Source: Eutypa lata
Lineage: Eukaryota; Ascomycota; Sordariomycetes; Xylariales; Diatrypaceae
DNA: 64,000 nucleotides
Direction: 5' to 3'
Assembly (NCBI GenBank): GCA_022661535.1
Contig: JAKULF010000004.1
Coordinates: 3,844,001-3,908,000, forward strand
Below the pieces are notes generated by a model, which ran no database searches, was not told the DNA's origin, and saw nothing but the letters and a program-made list of their open reading frames with translations. Every line of letters begins with the position of its first letter. Within the stretch, counting starts at the first letter, position 1. The translations under genes were made by a program, and so were the position numbers. Below are positions 36,076 through 46,804 of this stretch, piece after piece.

Positions 36076-39000
36076 ATGCATGATACGCCGCTATGTTGTG
36101 TAAACTGCAGAGAATGAGAAGTAGGCTAACGAGTTCGCGACCAGTGTGACCAATGTCGTCTTAGAAAGGTGCGAGATATAGTCACCCCCTAAACTACCTA
36201 GTTGGTTATTACGAGCTTCCAGCTCCTATAACGAAATCTATAACGAAATCTCCCTTGGCTCAGGAGTTGGAGCCCTAGGTTGACATTTCTGTTTTCCGGC
36301 TATGTAGATTCGCTGCGACAAAGACTCACCTTGCTCCAACTGTCGTATCGCTAAGCGGACATGCAGTTCCACAGGAGCAGGGCAAAAGCCAAAGGAGCCA
36401 AGACAGCGTGTTCTGATCTCCAGCCAATAGTATGTGGGAAACCAGTTTGTTAGGCTTTAAGTCGCATACTTCACAAAGCTTATCTCATGATGATAGTGAG
36501 CGGAAGATAGACCAGATAGAGGAGCGACTTGGCGGGATCGAGCGTCTGCTACAAAACCTGATTTCGACGAATTCCGCTGTCGGCCCGGGAGTAGGCATAC
36601 CCGGGACGAGCGTCTCCGAGATCAGCCGTCTCACGTCCAGCAACCTATCGCTACACAAGCGCATGCCGTCGAGCCGCGAAGGCGGCCTCGACGAAGACGA
36701 AGACGATGAGACCACACCAAGCACGTGTCTCGGCCCCGAGGACGACGAGACCTTCGAGGGCAACTCATCGCTAGCGGCTCATACGGCATTCGCCAGCGAC
36801 TTCTTGCGGAGCGCCGTTGAGCGCACGTCAATTCTGGGCCAGGGAACCAGCCCCAAAATCGACGACGCCCTCTCGGCGTTGCGCCACATCGTCGACATGC
36901 AGAATAAGACTAGCACCCCGCAAGAGTCCCGGCGGAGCCCTGCGCGAGTGAACCTCAAAGACCTCCCGATGCCGCCCATGTCGCTCGTCGTGGACAAGTT
37001 GAGGGAGATGAAACGTATGCTTTCTCCCATCATATTTCCTCCATTTTTAGACGCAAATTGACACATCGTTCTCTTCCGCCTTCCCCCGAGATGCAGACAG
37101 CCCGGCACCCGCCATGCAGACCATCATCTACGCCTTCACGGACATCGACCGGTTCACGGACCGGTGTCGGCGGGTTTACTTCGCGACCGATGACCCGAGC
37201 GAGGGGACCTTCATTATCGTGAACGCGGGGCTCGCGTCGCTGTACTTCGAGGCGGCAGTCAACGCCAGCGACCCGGCCGAGCGTGCCCGGTACGACGCTT
37301 GCCGCGCGATGTGTGCTAGGAACTTAGAGATCGCCCTAGGTCAGCTGAACCTCATGATGCCAGCCACCCTGGAGAACATCGAGGCATTGTTGATGGGTGT
37401 AAGTAGTAGCGAGTCCATTATTTATCTCTTGCCCTTTCACATTAACACACCATGTACCTTTCTATGGAGAGTGGGGGTAAGGAGTGAGAAAAAAAGAAGA
37501 GGGTGAATAGATCTCCCCCCGGTGCTTTCTATAACAAGATCTATCCCATCCGTACCTAGGGAGATATTAATTTTCTAATGAACTTCACACAAAAAAATAG
37601 GTGAACTTCGCAGTTGACCTCTCGCGTCCCTCTATGGCATGGATCCTAACGTCGCGGGCGGTGCACATGTGCCGGACCCTCGGGCTGCACCAAGCATCGT
37701 CGAGCGGGGGCGACAACGACCCGGACGAGACGACAGACAAGCGGCTGATATTCTGGTGCACGTACATGCTGGACAAGGGCCTATCCCTGCGGATGGGGCG
37801 AGCCTCCTCGCTGCAGGACTACGACATCTCGCAGCCGCCCGTGATCGAGCGTGCCTACGCGCCCTACCCGGGCCGTGAGGTCCTCACCCTGTGGATCCGG
37901 CACGCGCGGTGCCAGGGTCGGCTCTACGAGCGGCTCTACAGCCCCGCGGCCCTACTACAGCAGGACATCGGGGCGCGCATCGAGCAGGTCGGCATCCTGT
38001 CCGCGGAGATCAACGAGCTGCTTGCCGAGACGCTGGAGCTGCTGCGGCGGATGGGGGAGAAGGAGAGGCGCGAGGAGGAACAAGACCAGCAGCAAGGAGG
38101 AGGAGGACGACAACAACAACAACAGCAACAACAGCCACTACCTAAATCTAGGTCTTCTGCTGCTGCTGCTGCTGCTGCTACTGTTGGGGAGTCACCATCA
38201 CTATTCTCGTCCTCGTCGACGTCGGCATCGCCACCAAACGCCGCTGCTGCTGCCACTGCGGCGAAGAAACATAGACATAAGCATCCCCGCCTCCACTCTA
38301 CCGAGACCCAGCTCTACGTCTACATCCTCAAGTCCGACGAGGTCTCGTACCTTTCGTCGCTCACTCTCGCGTACCGCGCGCTGCCGCCCTTGGGGGCTCG
38401 CTCCCGCACCTTCGCCGACGAGTGCATCGATGCGGCGAGAGAGGCGATGCGGAGCCACCAGGAGACTATGAATATGGTTGAGGACGAGGCGCTGAAGATA
38501 GGACATCTACACTGGTGAGTTTGTTGTTGTCTTATCAACTATCTGTGCTTTTTTTCTACTCATGGTTCTTGGCCGTACTTGTCCCTTTTTTGTCTTAGGC
38601 TTGGTTTGGTTTGGTTTGGTTTACTTTCTGTTTATGCTAATTGACGACTGGTGTAGGACGATCATCTACGCCCCCTTCATCCCGTTCATCGTCATCTTCT
38701 GCCTGGTGATCGAGACGAATGACGCGGAGGACCTGCAGCGGCTAGCGGACTTCGTCAAGTCGCTCGAGGTGGCCAAGGATGTGTCGCCCAGCGTGGGCCA
38801 GCTGCACCACCTCTGCCAGGTGCTGTACAACATAGCGCTGCTGTACGTCGAGGCCAAGGCGCAGCAGCCCATCAACCAGGACATGGCGCCCCTAGGCAAC
38901 GAGTTCGACATGTATTTCAGCCAGCTGGGCTTCATGCCTAACACTACTGCCCCTGCTGCCACCACCACGGACCATACCATGACGAATGCCGCCGACCTCG

Positions 39001-39137
39001 GCGGCATCGATGACCAGACGAGGTCCATGGCCCAGACTACCCAGCAGTTGGGCGACTGGTTTTCTGGGAATAATTACATGTTGGGTTTGTTGGAGGAGGA
39101 TTTGTCGGGGATAAACGCCTTTGGATACCCCGCGTAA
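36076..39137 (+). CDS. Zn(II)2Cys6 fungal transcription factor (about 794 aa; first exon uncertain)
   Basis: Six exons are well supported by phase: 36145-36168, 36308-36429, 36497-37014, 37097-37398, 37601-38514 and 38657-39137. The DNA-binding cluster is split by an intron: CDQCRLRK | IRCDKDSPCSNCRIAKRTC, with all six Cys in C-x2-C-x6-C-x5-C-x2-C-x6-C spacing. A short coiled linker (RKIDQIEERLGGIERLLQ) follows, then a fungal_trans domain (FTDIDRF, SRAVHMCRTLGLHQ, RLIFWCTYMLDKGLSLRMGR). Within it is a low-complexity insert with poly-Gln and poly-Ala (about 38097-38260). The frame preceding the first Cys contains a stop, so an upstream intron is needed. The best guess is a tiny exon 36076-36099 joined across a 45-base intron. 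The target pathway is unknown; no metabolic cluster adjoins it. Confidence 0.8.
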
Positions 39138-39577
39138 CCAACCAGTGGGAAAGAACAAGGCGACCATATCAACGAAATTCGGGAGAATGCATTCTCGTGC
39201 ATATTGTAATGTTAGCTGGTTGACTACTTACTTAAGTAGATGTTGGATAAGACATGACAAAACCCATATTTTAGTGTTTCGAAATACAGATTCCTCTACT
39301 CCCGTAATGAGTTGGTCATCTAAAATCCAAGATGTGCTAGTAGATAGGATCTCCTCCTAAATCGAATACGTATCATAGGACTTTAAGTTGAAATGCTACT
39401 GTGTTAATTGAAGTTCGTTTCGTTTGTTTAAACGGAGTACTAAATATTGAATCTAGTAGCACCCATGCTGCGGTTCTTAGCACTTGGCTGTCTGGCCCCC
39501 TTATCTTCCCTTTTTCTGTCTTCATTTTGTACATAAATTTCTATACATCCACTCTGTGTGTTCCGTGTAGAGCGGAT
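39138..39577. other. Convergent intergenic spacer
   Basis: This separates the 3' ends of the transcription factor and the complex I gene. No coding signal was found. Confidence 0.5.
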
Positions 39578-40405
39578 CTATGAAGTCTTTCCCTGCCTCT
39601 CAGCCTCTAACTCGACCTCGGCTTGCCGGTAGTACTTGGCGGTATCGACGCCATGTTGGTTGTGGTTGACGAAGTTAAACCACGGGACGACGGCCGTGAA
39701 CAGGGCCGAGTATCTCGACTGTCGCGCCGCAACACCCTGCATGTGAGGGGTCAACCGGCTCTCGCCGTAGAGCGGCTCACCGGCCTTCACTTTCGAAACC
39801 ATCTCGTCCATATCCATCTTAACTTCGCGGGCGTTCTCCGTCATACCATAGAATCGCACTGATTGTTCGTTATGGTTAGCACACCCATTTAACTCGCGAC
39901 TAGTCTCGCAAGAGACGTCTCTGCATGAACTGTAGACGTACAGCTTGATCGCTCGTAGAAATATAAGAAACCGCCCATCATTCCGAGAACACCGGCTACC
40001 CGCAAAGCCCGTGCAAAACCTCCCTTTCCGACATATGATGGTGCGAACTTCTCCATGGTCCATAGCAGACCCGGTCCTGCCGCCGCAGCTACCGCGCCAT
40101 GTGCATAATCTGATGGTCGAGCATATCCAACAACTCTCTTGAAGTGCCTATAAAGCGCAAGCTCAATTAGTTATCCGCTCACCATCGCAGAATTTATCGG
40201 ATCGAACGAATTCCCTCCGGGGCCGTGGGGTAAAGAAGACGTACGGGTCGTTGTCGATGAGCTATATGGACAGACATGTTAGTCATTTCGTTCATTACAT
40301 GGATTAGTCAATTGGGGCGGAAGGGGGGGTTCAACATACGGGATAGTCGGTCCTAATGACCTTCGCCGTAGCATACGTAGGTTGTTGCGCTTGAGGAGTC
40401 GCCAT
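39578..40405 (-). CDS. nuo20.9: Complex I 20.9 kDa subunit (NADH:ubiquinone oxidoreductase, 189 aa)
   Basis: There are four exons: 40340-40405, 40245-40261 (only 17 bases), 39942-40147 and 39578-39858. All junctions are GT-AG and in phase. The start MATPQAQQPTYATAKVIRTDYP, the middle KRVVGYARPSDYAH and GGFLYFYERSS, and the end VKAGEPLYGESRLTPHMQG and YSALFTAVVPWFNFVNHNQHG match the fungal accessory subunit known as 20.9 kDa in Neurospora. It acts in the mitochondrial inner-membrane arm of complex I. The hydrophobic stretch around ARALRVAGVLGMMGGFLYFY is its membrane contact. The microexon of 17 bases makes this gene easy to misannotate. It is divergent from csm3. Confidence 0.92.
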
Positions 40406-40726
40406 GGTCGCTGTAAATGCAATTGAGGGTTGCGCTGCAGCTCTCAATCGAAGCTCACGATGCTCGCTCGTCAAATCAATTGAGGTCAATTACCCGACCC
40501 AAGTCAAGTTAGAGGATGAGGATCGAGTGATTAGATAAGCGGGATAAGCTCGGCTCAGTATCTGCGCTATGACCACATCCTACTTACCACTGCCAAGCCA
40601 CTTTAACTTTAGTACTAGCCCAAACGCGTTTCCTTTATTGAAGACGCGTCTTCTCACATGCAAGTCTTCAGAGTTCAGCATATCCTCGTGATCCAAACCA
40701 ATTATAGACCAAGATCTTGACCAAAA
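40406..40726. promoter_or_regulatory. Divergent promoter, complex I 20.9 kDa and csm3
   Basis: A compact 321-base spacer separates two divergent start codons, so core promoter elements for both genes should lie here. It contains paired MluI-box-like ACGCG sites near 40625 (AAACGCGTTT) and 40643 (GACGCGTC). The ACGCGT core is the known binding site of the MBF cell-cycle factor in yeasts, which would suit the S-phase gene csm3. That link is inference. Confidence 0.45.
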
Positions 40727-41801
40727 ATGGCGTCACGTACAGCGGCTAGACCGTCTTCTCCCCAAGGGCCACCCCCTATGAATAATGATATTAACGATTA
40801 TGATGTCGATGACGACCCCTTTGCGGAGTCTGGGGGAGAGGACGCTGCTTCTGCTCAGAACAACAATGCACAATCTAAGAAAAGAAAGGACGCTACTGGT
40901 CTTGGAATCGACGAGGAGGTCGCAGTAGCTAAGAAGGTCAGGGCACCTGCTGTGAAGCTAGATGAGACTAGGTACACCCTCAATCACTATATGCATCTCC
41001 TTGTAAACCCGTGCCCATGCTAATCATGACCTGTCTAGATTGCTATCAGAAAAGGGCATTCCGAGGCTGAGACGCAAAGCACGGGACTTGAAGTTCAAGG
41101 GAAAAGGTCACGAGGTACGTAGTCGAGACCGTTGGATCTTCTTTACAATCGCTTACATCTTAATAGTTCTCCGATGCTGCACGCCTGCTCTCATTCTACC
41201 AGCTGTGGCTTGATGATTTATTCCCTAAAGCCAAGTTCGTCGACGCACTAGCTATGGTAGAGAAGACAGGCCACAGGAAATTCATGCGTGTGAAGCGTAT
41301 GGAATGGATTGACGAGGGGAAGCCGAAGCCCCCGCGAGACGAGGACGATGAAGACATCTTCGGGGAATCAAACCAGCCCGAGGAGCGGGATGCGGCCAAA
41401 TTCCCCGCCAGGATAGCGCCGATCTTTCAGAACAGGGCCAGTCAGAGGCCCAAGACTCCTACCATGGATGACCTATTTGGAGACGAGGATATCTACGATG
41501 CTACGCCTAGAGCCCCCAAACCAACTGCCCCTACAAACGACTCACTGTTCGGCACTGGAGGAAGCGGTGCGCAACCCGATGACATGCCCGAGGAAGATGA
41601 TCTAGACGCTCTTATGGCGGAAGAAGCAGCGCAGCGGACGGCACCAACCAATTCCATCTTCGGCAATGGCGCCACGTCTCGGCCACGTCATCAGTTCGGA
41701 GAAGATGACGATTTAGATGCTCTGATGGCTGAGGCGGAAACGCAAACCAACCCACCCAAGCAAGGCTCCGGTGCCGCCGCTAAGCCAAGTGCTCCCATAG
41801 T

Positions 41802-41836
<35 letters not shown>

Positions 41837-41982
41837 ATCTAGATGCCCTCATGGCCGAAGCAGAAGCGACTTCAGAGAGTCCACAGAAGCAAACACCGGC
41901 CGAGAAAGGGCAGTCTACGGCAAGTTCTGGAGCTGACGCGGATGAGGAGGAGGCGATGGCCGAGATGGATGGATTATGGTGA
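40727..41982 (+). CDS. csm3: Replication fork protection protein Csm3/Swi3 (TIPIN homologue, 378 aa)
   Basis: There are three exons: 40727-40971, 41039-41114 and 41167-41982. The conserved Swi3 domain spans the junctions: [33 protein letters not shown], then [22 protein letters not shown] and the [21 protein letters not shown] block. With Tof1/Swi1 it forms the heterodimer that stabilises stalled replication forks and supports checkpoint signalling and cohesion. The C-terminal half is acidic and disordered. It carries a repeated short motif [11 protein letters not shown] (four copies between about 41592 and 41865) and an (AGC)n-encoded poly-Ala tract (about 41803-41827). The repeated acidic element may be a protein-docking site. 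The length is normal for filamentous fungi. Confidence 0.93.
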
Positions 41983-42743
41983 ACCAACCATATGCTTGAG
42001 ATTAATACTTGTCATGACGTTACATTGCATGGCGTTAGGGGTGGGTTTTCCGGAAGCGTACATAGTTTTGGGTTGCACGCCTCCACATATCATTAGAGTT
42101 GAGAACAAACAAACAAACAGCACGATTATGATTTTAGTACGTGAACTTCAATAAATCGTGGTGTATTTTAAGTACGTGTCTTAAAGCGCATGTTATATAA
42201 TAAGAAAGCATGCCCTCTACTTAAGCTGCACATAGTAGTCTTACGAATTGGGAACTCTGCGCGCTTCGTTATATTTTGATTACTTTATATCAACTTGGGC
42301 CTCTTGTGTCGGTCTCGTCTCCGGCGCAGGCTGCATGGTTTAAAACCCCTTCTTCTGCCACCTTCCTTTCTCAGAAGTAGCTACTGACGCGTAACGAGAT
42401 TTTTAAAGGTTAACTAACAGTCCCGTTATGAACAGGAAGCTCTAGCAAGGCTCTGAGTGTAGTTATACAATGATTTCAGGGGTTTTATATGACCCACAGC
42501 CAAGTAATACCTAGATTATATCTGCCGCGAACAACAATCTTCAACCTGTATCTGATATTTACACTCGCAAGGACGAGTCGTTGTTGACGTCTCCACAAAG
42601 TCTTACGGCCCTCTAGTATAATTGTGGCTGGCTTGATAGGTAGAACTTCTTCCCTTCTGTCTGCGTACAACAGTAATACACTCATCTAAACATTACGGTT
42701 CATTAACATCATGACACTTATCGTGGTTAAAAGGCACGTAGGT
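41983..42743. other. Intergenic spacer with a degraded LTR-like copy
   Basis: No gene was found. The segment 42582-42716 resembles the solo LTR at 18480-18627 and is listed separately. The rest should include the csm3 3' region. Confidence 0.5.
42582..42716 (+). repeat. Degraded relative of the solo LTR family
   Basis: The last 58 bases (42659-42716, TCTGCGTACAACAGTAAT ... CATGACA) align without gaps to 18570-18627 at roughly two-thirds identity. Most differences are C/T or G/A, as expected of RIP. Resemblance in the 5' half is weak, and no target duplication is evident. Confidence 0.4.
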
Positions 42744-43535
42744 TCATCCTTCGAAGACCACCTGTTCCAGTGTCGTCACCCGCTCGCTCGATGTGACCCT
42801 CTGTATCCGTTGTCGGCCCGGATGACGCTCTAACCTCTCGCTCTCGTGTATTGCGGCGCTCACCGTGTACATGTTGACCCGGTTGTGGTTGCCCCGGATG
42901 CTGCTTTGCGCGCTGCCTCCTCTCCCCATCAGCACCAGGACGGCCAGCACGAGCATAGCCGAGGACGGGCTCAGCGCGAACAGGGCCACCTCGAGCTTGA
43001 CGTAGATGTGAATGATGCTGCTGGTGGGGTCCTGCTGAGCCGCGAGGGATGGATCCAGGGCTAGGCATCGCAGTTTGTTGATCACTACTGAGGCAAAAAG
43101 CTTAAGGAGAAGCTTCATATAGTCCTAGTTTCTATTAGTGCTGAAAGATGGCGCCAAGCGAGGGTGGTGGTCAAGCCTATATTACTATACCTTAAAAACG
43201 CACTGAGTAAGTACTATAGCGAGAACGACCGGGCTGAAGTGGAAGAGGAAGCTAATCAATGTGTTGGTCTCGCGTATGATCTCCTTCTCCCGTTCCAATT
43301 CCATTTCAGAAACACCCGGATCCCCTTGGACATCATCCATGTGCGGATCGTGCCCAAGCCGAGAAGGCTCGAGGTCTAGAGTAGTAGCCCTAGATAGCTG
43401 CTTTCTGGAGTGCCGAGAGTCCTCCTCAACTTCGAGGTCTAGAGTATATTCAAAGTCGTACACAGGTCGCAGGCTCCCGATGCTTCTCCTGGTCCTTCTT
43501 CTATCCGGTAGTTCTGTAGTATGTTTTGGGGCCAT
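42744..43535 (-). CDS. Small membrane protein with a G-x-x-N nonapeptide (237 aa)
   Basis: The proposed exons are 43191-43535 and 42744-43112, joined across a 78-base intron with a good branch site (ACTAATA). The start is the ATG at 43535 (MAPKHTTELPD). The N-terminal 90 residues are charged. Hydrophobic helices lie at about 98-115 (FHFSPVVLAIVLTQCVF) and 153-177 (LEVALFALSPSSAMLVLAVLV). Directly after helix 2 comes GGSAQSSIR-GNHNRVNMY, one clear and one weak copy of the nonapeptide seen in the next three genes, then a basic tail. I recognise no family. The shared motif and position suggest it belongs to the same functional island, possibly as a membrane-acting partner. The single motif copy could be chance. 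Confidence 0.5.
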
Positions 43536-44237
43536 CTTGAATTTTTCGTGGGCGATAGGCTGTTATGTCAATGTGTCTGCTGGACGTAATAAATGTCTCG
43601 AATTCCTAAGTCTAACGTCACTGGAGGGTGTGATGGTTTCCGAAATGTACCTTCAGAGAATGGCAGTACCTGAACTAGGGAACCACGAGGAGGTAAAACG
43701 AAAGGGCCTCCGGAGTGACTAAAGAATATAAGTATTTGAAAGATTTTGAAATTGTCAGTAGTCGGTGATAATGGTCCGGAGACAGGCTGAAGTTAAATAT
43801 ATCGGTGGGCAGTGTGCGACGTGGAGAAGGTGCAGAATTTGGGGGCGTAATGATAGGTTTGCCTAGTTCACTCAAAGAGAGGGGAGTTTTGAAGAGCTGG
43901 CATGAAGCCCGGCATTTTGTTTGTGGCAAAATTGCAAGAGCAGCTGTCTTGCAGATTCTATTACTTAATATAGGTAATTGGTGCCTGATAGGTTCGTTTG
44001 ATGTTACATCTCCTAGGGAATACCCTTTACAGGACTCGGTATGCTTACCTATCTAAGCCTCATAAAGAAGAGGCTGTGAATGCTCGATTCGGTGTGCGTC
44101 GCTCTGAGAATAGAAATTTTATATACTCACCTTCTCATTGTAATAACGCCAATCAAGCTTAATCAAGCTTACCTAGATACAAACAAAACCCAGTAGACAT
44201 TTACATACGAAAAAACTAAATAACTAAAGACACATAG
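43536..44237. other. Intergenic spacer within the accessory island
   Basis: Overlapping short open stretches exist on both strands, but none starts with ATG in a convincing context or resembles a family. A perfect tandem copy AATCAAGCTT lies at about 44152-44171. Confidence 0.45.
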
Positions 44238-45701
44238 CTAGCCTTTACCTTTCCACAGAAAAGCCTCCGCCATCTTTGTTAGATCTATTCCTTCCGTGCT
44301 GGCCTGCGTAGTGATATTACCGGACCCGTTCGTATCACTCCAATGTCTATCGCCAAGCTGAGCCGTCTCATTGGTATCGCCAATTATGCAACTCCAGTTT
44401 GACCATCCCGCTTGTCTCATCTTATTTCTATTACCATGAATTCTAGACTCGTTTCCCTCGATGCTGGTGGTGGGCAAGCTGTCCCCCCCATTATGATCAT
44501 TGGTCTGGGTTGTCCTCTCCCTGTGCTTGCGAATCGCCCTTTCCGCCAGTTCAGACACGTTGTCTGCTACTTGTTTATATATAGGGCTGTCTTCGCTCTC
44601 GAACTTGCAGATTTTACTGTGGTCGGCATCTAGTGGTATCTGTTTCTCCCTTGTACCAGGAAGTCCGAGTGTTGCCGATTCCTTGTCCACAATCTGATAG
44701 TACCGTTAGAACTGCTAGTTCGTCTGCTTCCGATCCAGATAATGCTCTACTTACAATGCCACACTGACCTAAGGGTCTGGTCTCGTAGAAGCTGATGATA
44801 GAAAGATTTTCCAAGAATTGGCGGAAATCATCGCCCATGTTATTAGATATGATTGAACCGGGTTTCAGAGATTCCATGAACGTGTTTCTCTGGTTCCCAG
44901 CCACATATCTTGTTATCGTGGCTATGATATTGCCCAAATTTGCATGGTGTCCACCTCTATGAGGCGTGCCGAGGAATGCTACTCCGAATGTAGAGCTAAA
45001 AACGTCTTTGTAAGTACTGTCGCTATTCGCGTGGACGATAGCCTGATAGAAAGTTAGCCCATCGGAAAAGTCAAGTAGAAACACTGTAGGGGGTTATTTA
45101 TACGTTCAAGGGTTCCCAGGAAACTTACCCTCTTTACTACTAGCCCGCCCAAACTGTGGCAGATAAATATCAACGGCCGAGTAGGGTCTTTCTGTTTTGT
45201 GTAAGCGCGTAGCTTAAAGGTAATTGAGAACTGGGACTAGTACATACTATACGCTTATACGCTAACAAATTGAGAAGGTTCTCTGCCTGCTCCCGTACCC
45301 CCGAGGTTGCTGTTCCGAATGCGATGTTTGAGTTATACCCAAAGAGAAGCACTCGTGCTTCCGGAATCCGATGTGGGAGGAAATCTCGGAGCCATAGTTT
45401 TCCATCTTCTTTCCACGTGTTCTCGGCATGGGCATCTTTGTTGATAGGATTTAGCCCGTGTACGGCTACAATACTTCAAGATTGACGAATGGGTCAGTAA
45501 GAATTACTTGGAATAAAAAGGTATTGCTCAGGGAGGTGCCTTACTCAATACTAGGCTCAGATGGCTCAACCAATACATCTAAAAATGTCTGGGAGCTTGG
45601 CTTCTACCGAACTGCTTGTTAGCGCCACCGATTTTCAATAGTATTCAATTGAAGGAGTATACACGTACGACATATTTCTTATGCCAGGGCCAAGAGCGCA
45701 T
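44238..45701 (-). CDS. SesB-type alpha/beta hydrolase with C-terminal amyloid-like repeats (374 aa)
   Basis: There are six exons: 45669-45701, 45545-45603, 45248-45473, 45129-45191, 44755-45042 and 44238-44693, in phase throughout. Start MRSWPWHKKYV, then IVAVHGLNPINKDAHAENTW, the nucleophile elbow RPLIFICHSLGGLVVKR, the block FGVAFLGTPHRGGHHANLG, and an Asp/His pair in IIVDKESATLGLP and LDADHSKICKF. These define the SesB hydrolase often fused to or encoded beside fungal NLR receptors. After a linker, the last 65 residues hold five in-register nonapeptides: GNRNKMRQA, GWSNWSCII, GDTNETAQL, GDRHWSDTN, GSGNITTQA. Known SesB proteins with C-terminal amyloid motifs are activated by templated assembly from a partner NLR. 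No NLR lies in this window. The three catalytic residues appear intact. Confidence 0.85.
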
Positions 45702-46804
45702 TTTGAACAGATTTATTCTATCATATGTGTTGAGCTTAACGATAGTCTAAATTGATGTTGGATATAGGTAGATATATAAAGCAAATATATTTCATGAGAT
45801 TTCTACCAGTTACTGCACGCTGTAGCACCACCGCACAATATCCAATGGACAACTCCAAAGACGTTTGTCTGTCAGAGCTTACATTTATAGCCCCATTACC
45901 CCAAAATTATTGCCTATAATAAGACTTACCTACCTTCAAGGGCGACTTAAAACATGGTTGCGGCTAGCGTCTTATCGTCATTCTTCGCACATGGCTTAGA
46001 ATATGATGTCTAACTCGATTAACACAGAATTGTTCGGCTTTATCCGGCAGCAAGATATAACTCGGATAGCCCAGATAGTTAAAGGTCGGTGAGAAAGGTA
46101 TACCGGCTCAGCTCATACGTCACTGTACTATAAGGTAGCATCGGATTCTCGCTTAGAGAAATCGACTCATTAGATCAAAACCCAGATGGGGTTTCCGACG
46201 GTAGCTACCGGACGGGATCACCGATCGCCTGCAGCTAGCTATGCTGTGAACCCAGCATCAAATATCGTCCTTAACTCCAATCATCTGGGCGGTATATTTT
46301 TACTTAGTGTAAGCAAGGCTCTTGGTGATGTAGGGAAATTCTTTGCGATCATATATATCAAGCCTTACCCATGAAAATAGCCTTGATGACTGCCTAGAGT
46401 CCCTTACTAGAGGGCAGCAGGCAGCAGGCAGGAGAATATGCAGACTTAGGTTGGTAGGGTTACTTTGGTGGCTATCATCTCAACAGACGCAAGGTACGAT
46501 GGTTCGCGCCCCTTCTTCTTTCTTGGGCGAACTATCATTCTTTCATGAATTAGATACAAAAGGCAGTGGCGGGACCCCCCGCAAACCCTCGCTACCGTTC
46601 ATTCACCTAGGATCTGTCACCTCAACTGTACTTTCCATAGATCGTATAGCTTGCGCTATTGCTCTCAAAATTTGGTTTACATATCCTCTATTGTCTAGAA
46701 TTCCGCTCAACACACGGCATATCTCGACGCATCTACCACCAACTACCACCGTCTTAAAAGGTAGTATTCAGAAGAATCCACCGAAGCAGTCTTGTAAGCA
46801 ACAT
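45702..46804. other. Intergenic spacer upstream of two divergent island genes
   Basis: Shared 5' region of the SesB gene and the gene at 46805. The frame of the latter stays open back to 46343 and contains another ATG at 46499, but the extra segment has no resemblance to anything and a composition typical of untranslated leader. A CAGGCAG mini-repeat lies near 46420. Confidence 0.5.

Noticed and set aside
43805..44056. An 83-codon frame within the island
   Set aside because: It begins with GTG, has no ATG, carries no nonapeptide repeat and overlaps an antisense frame.
46343..46804. Upstream extension of the 46805 protein to 46499 or 46343
   Set aside because: The frame is open but shows no resemblance to anything and untranslated-leader composition. 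The 46805 ATG gives a compact protein like its neighbours. Kept only as an alternative.
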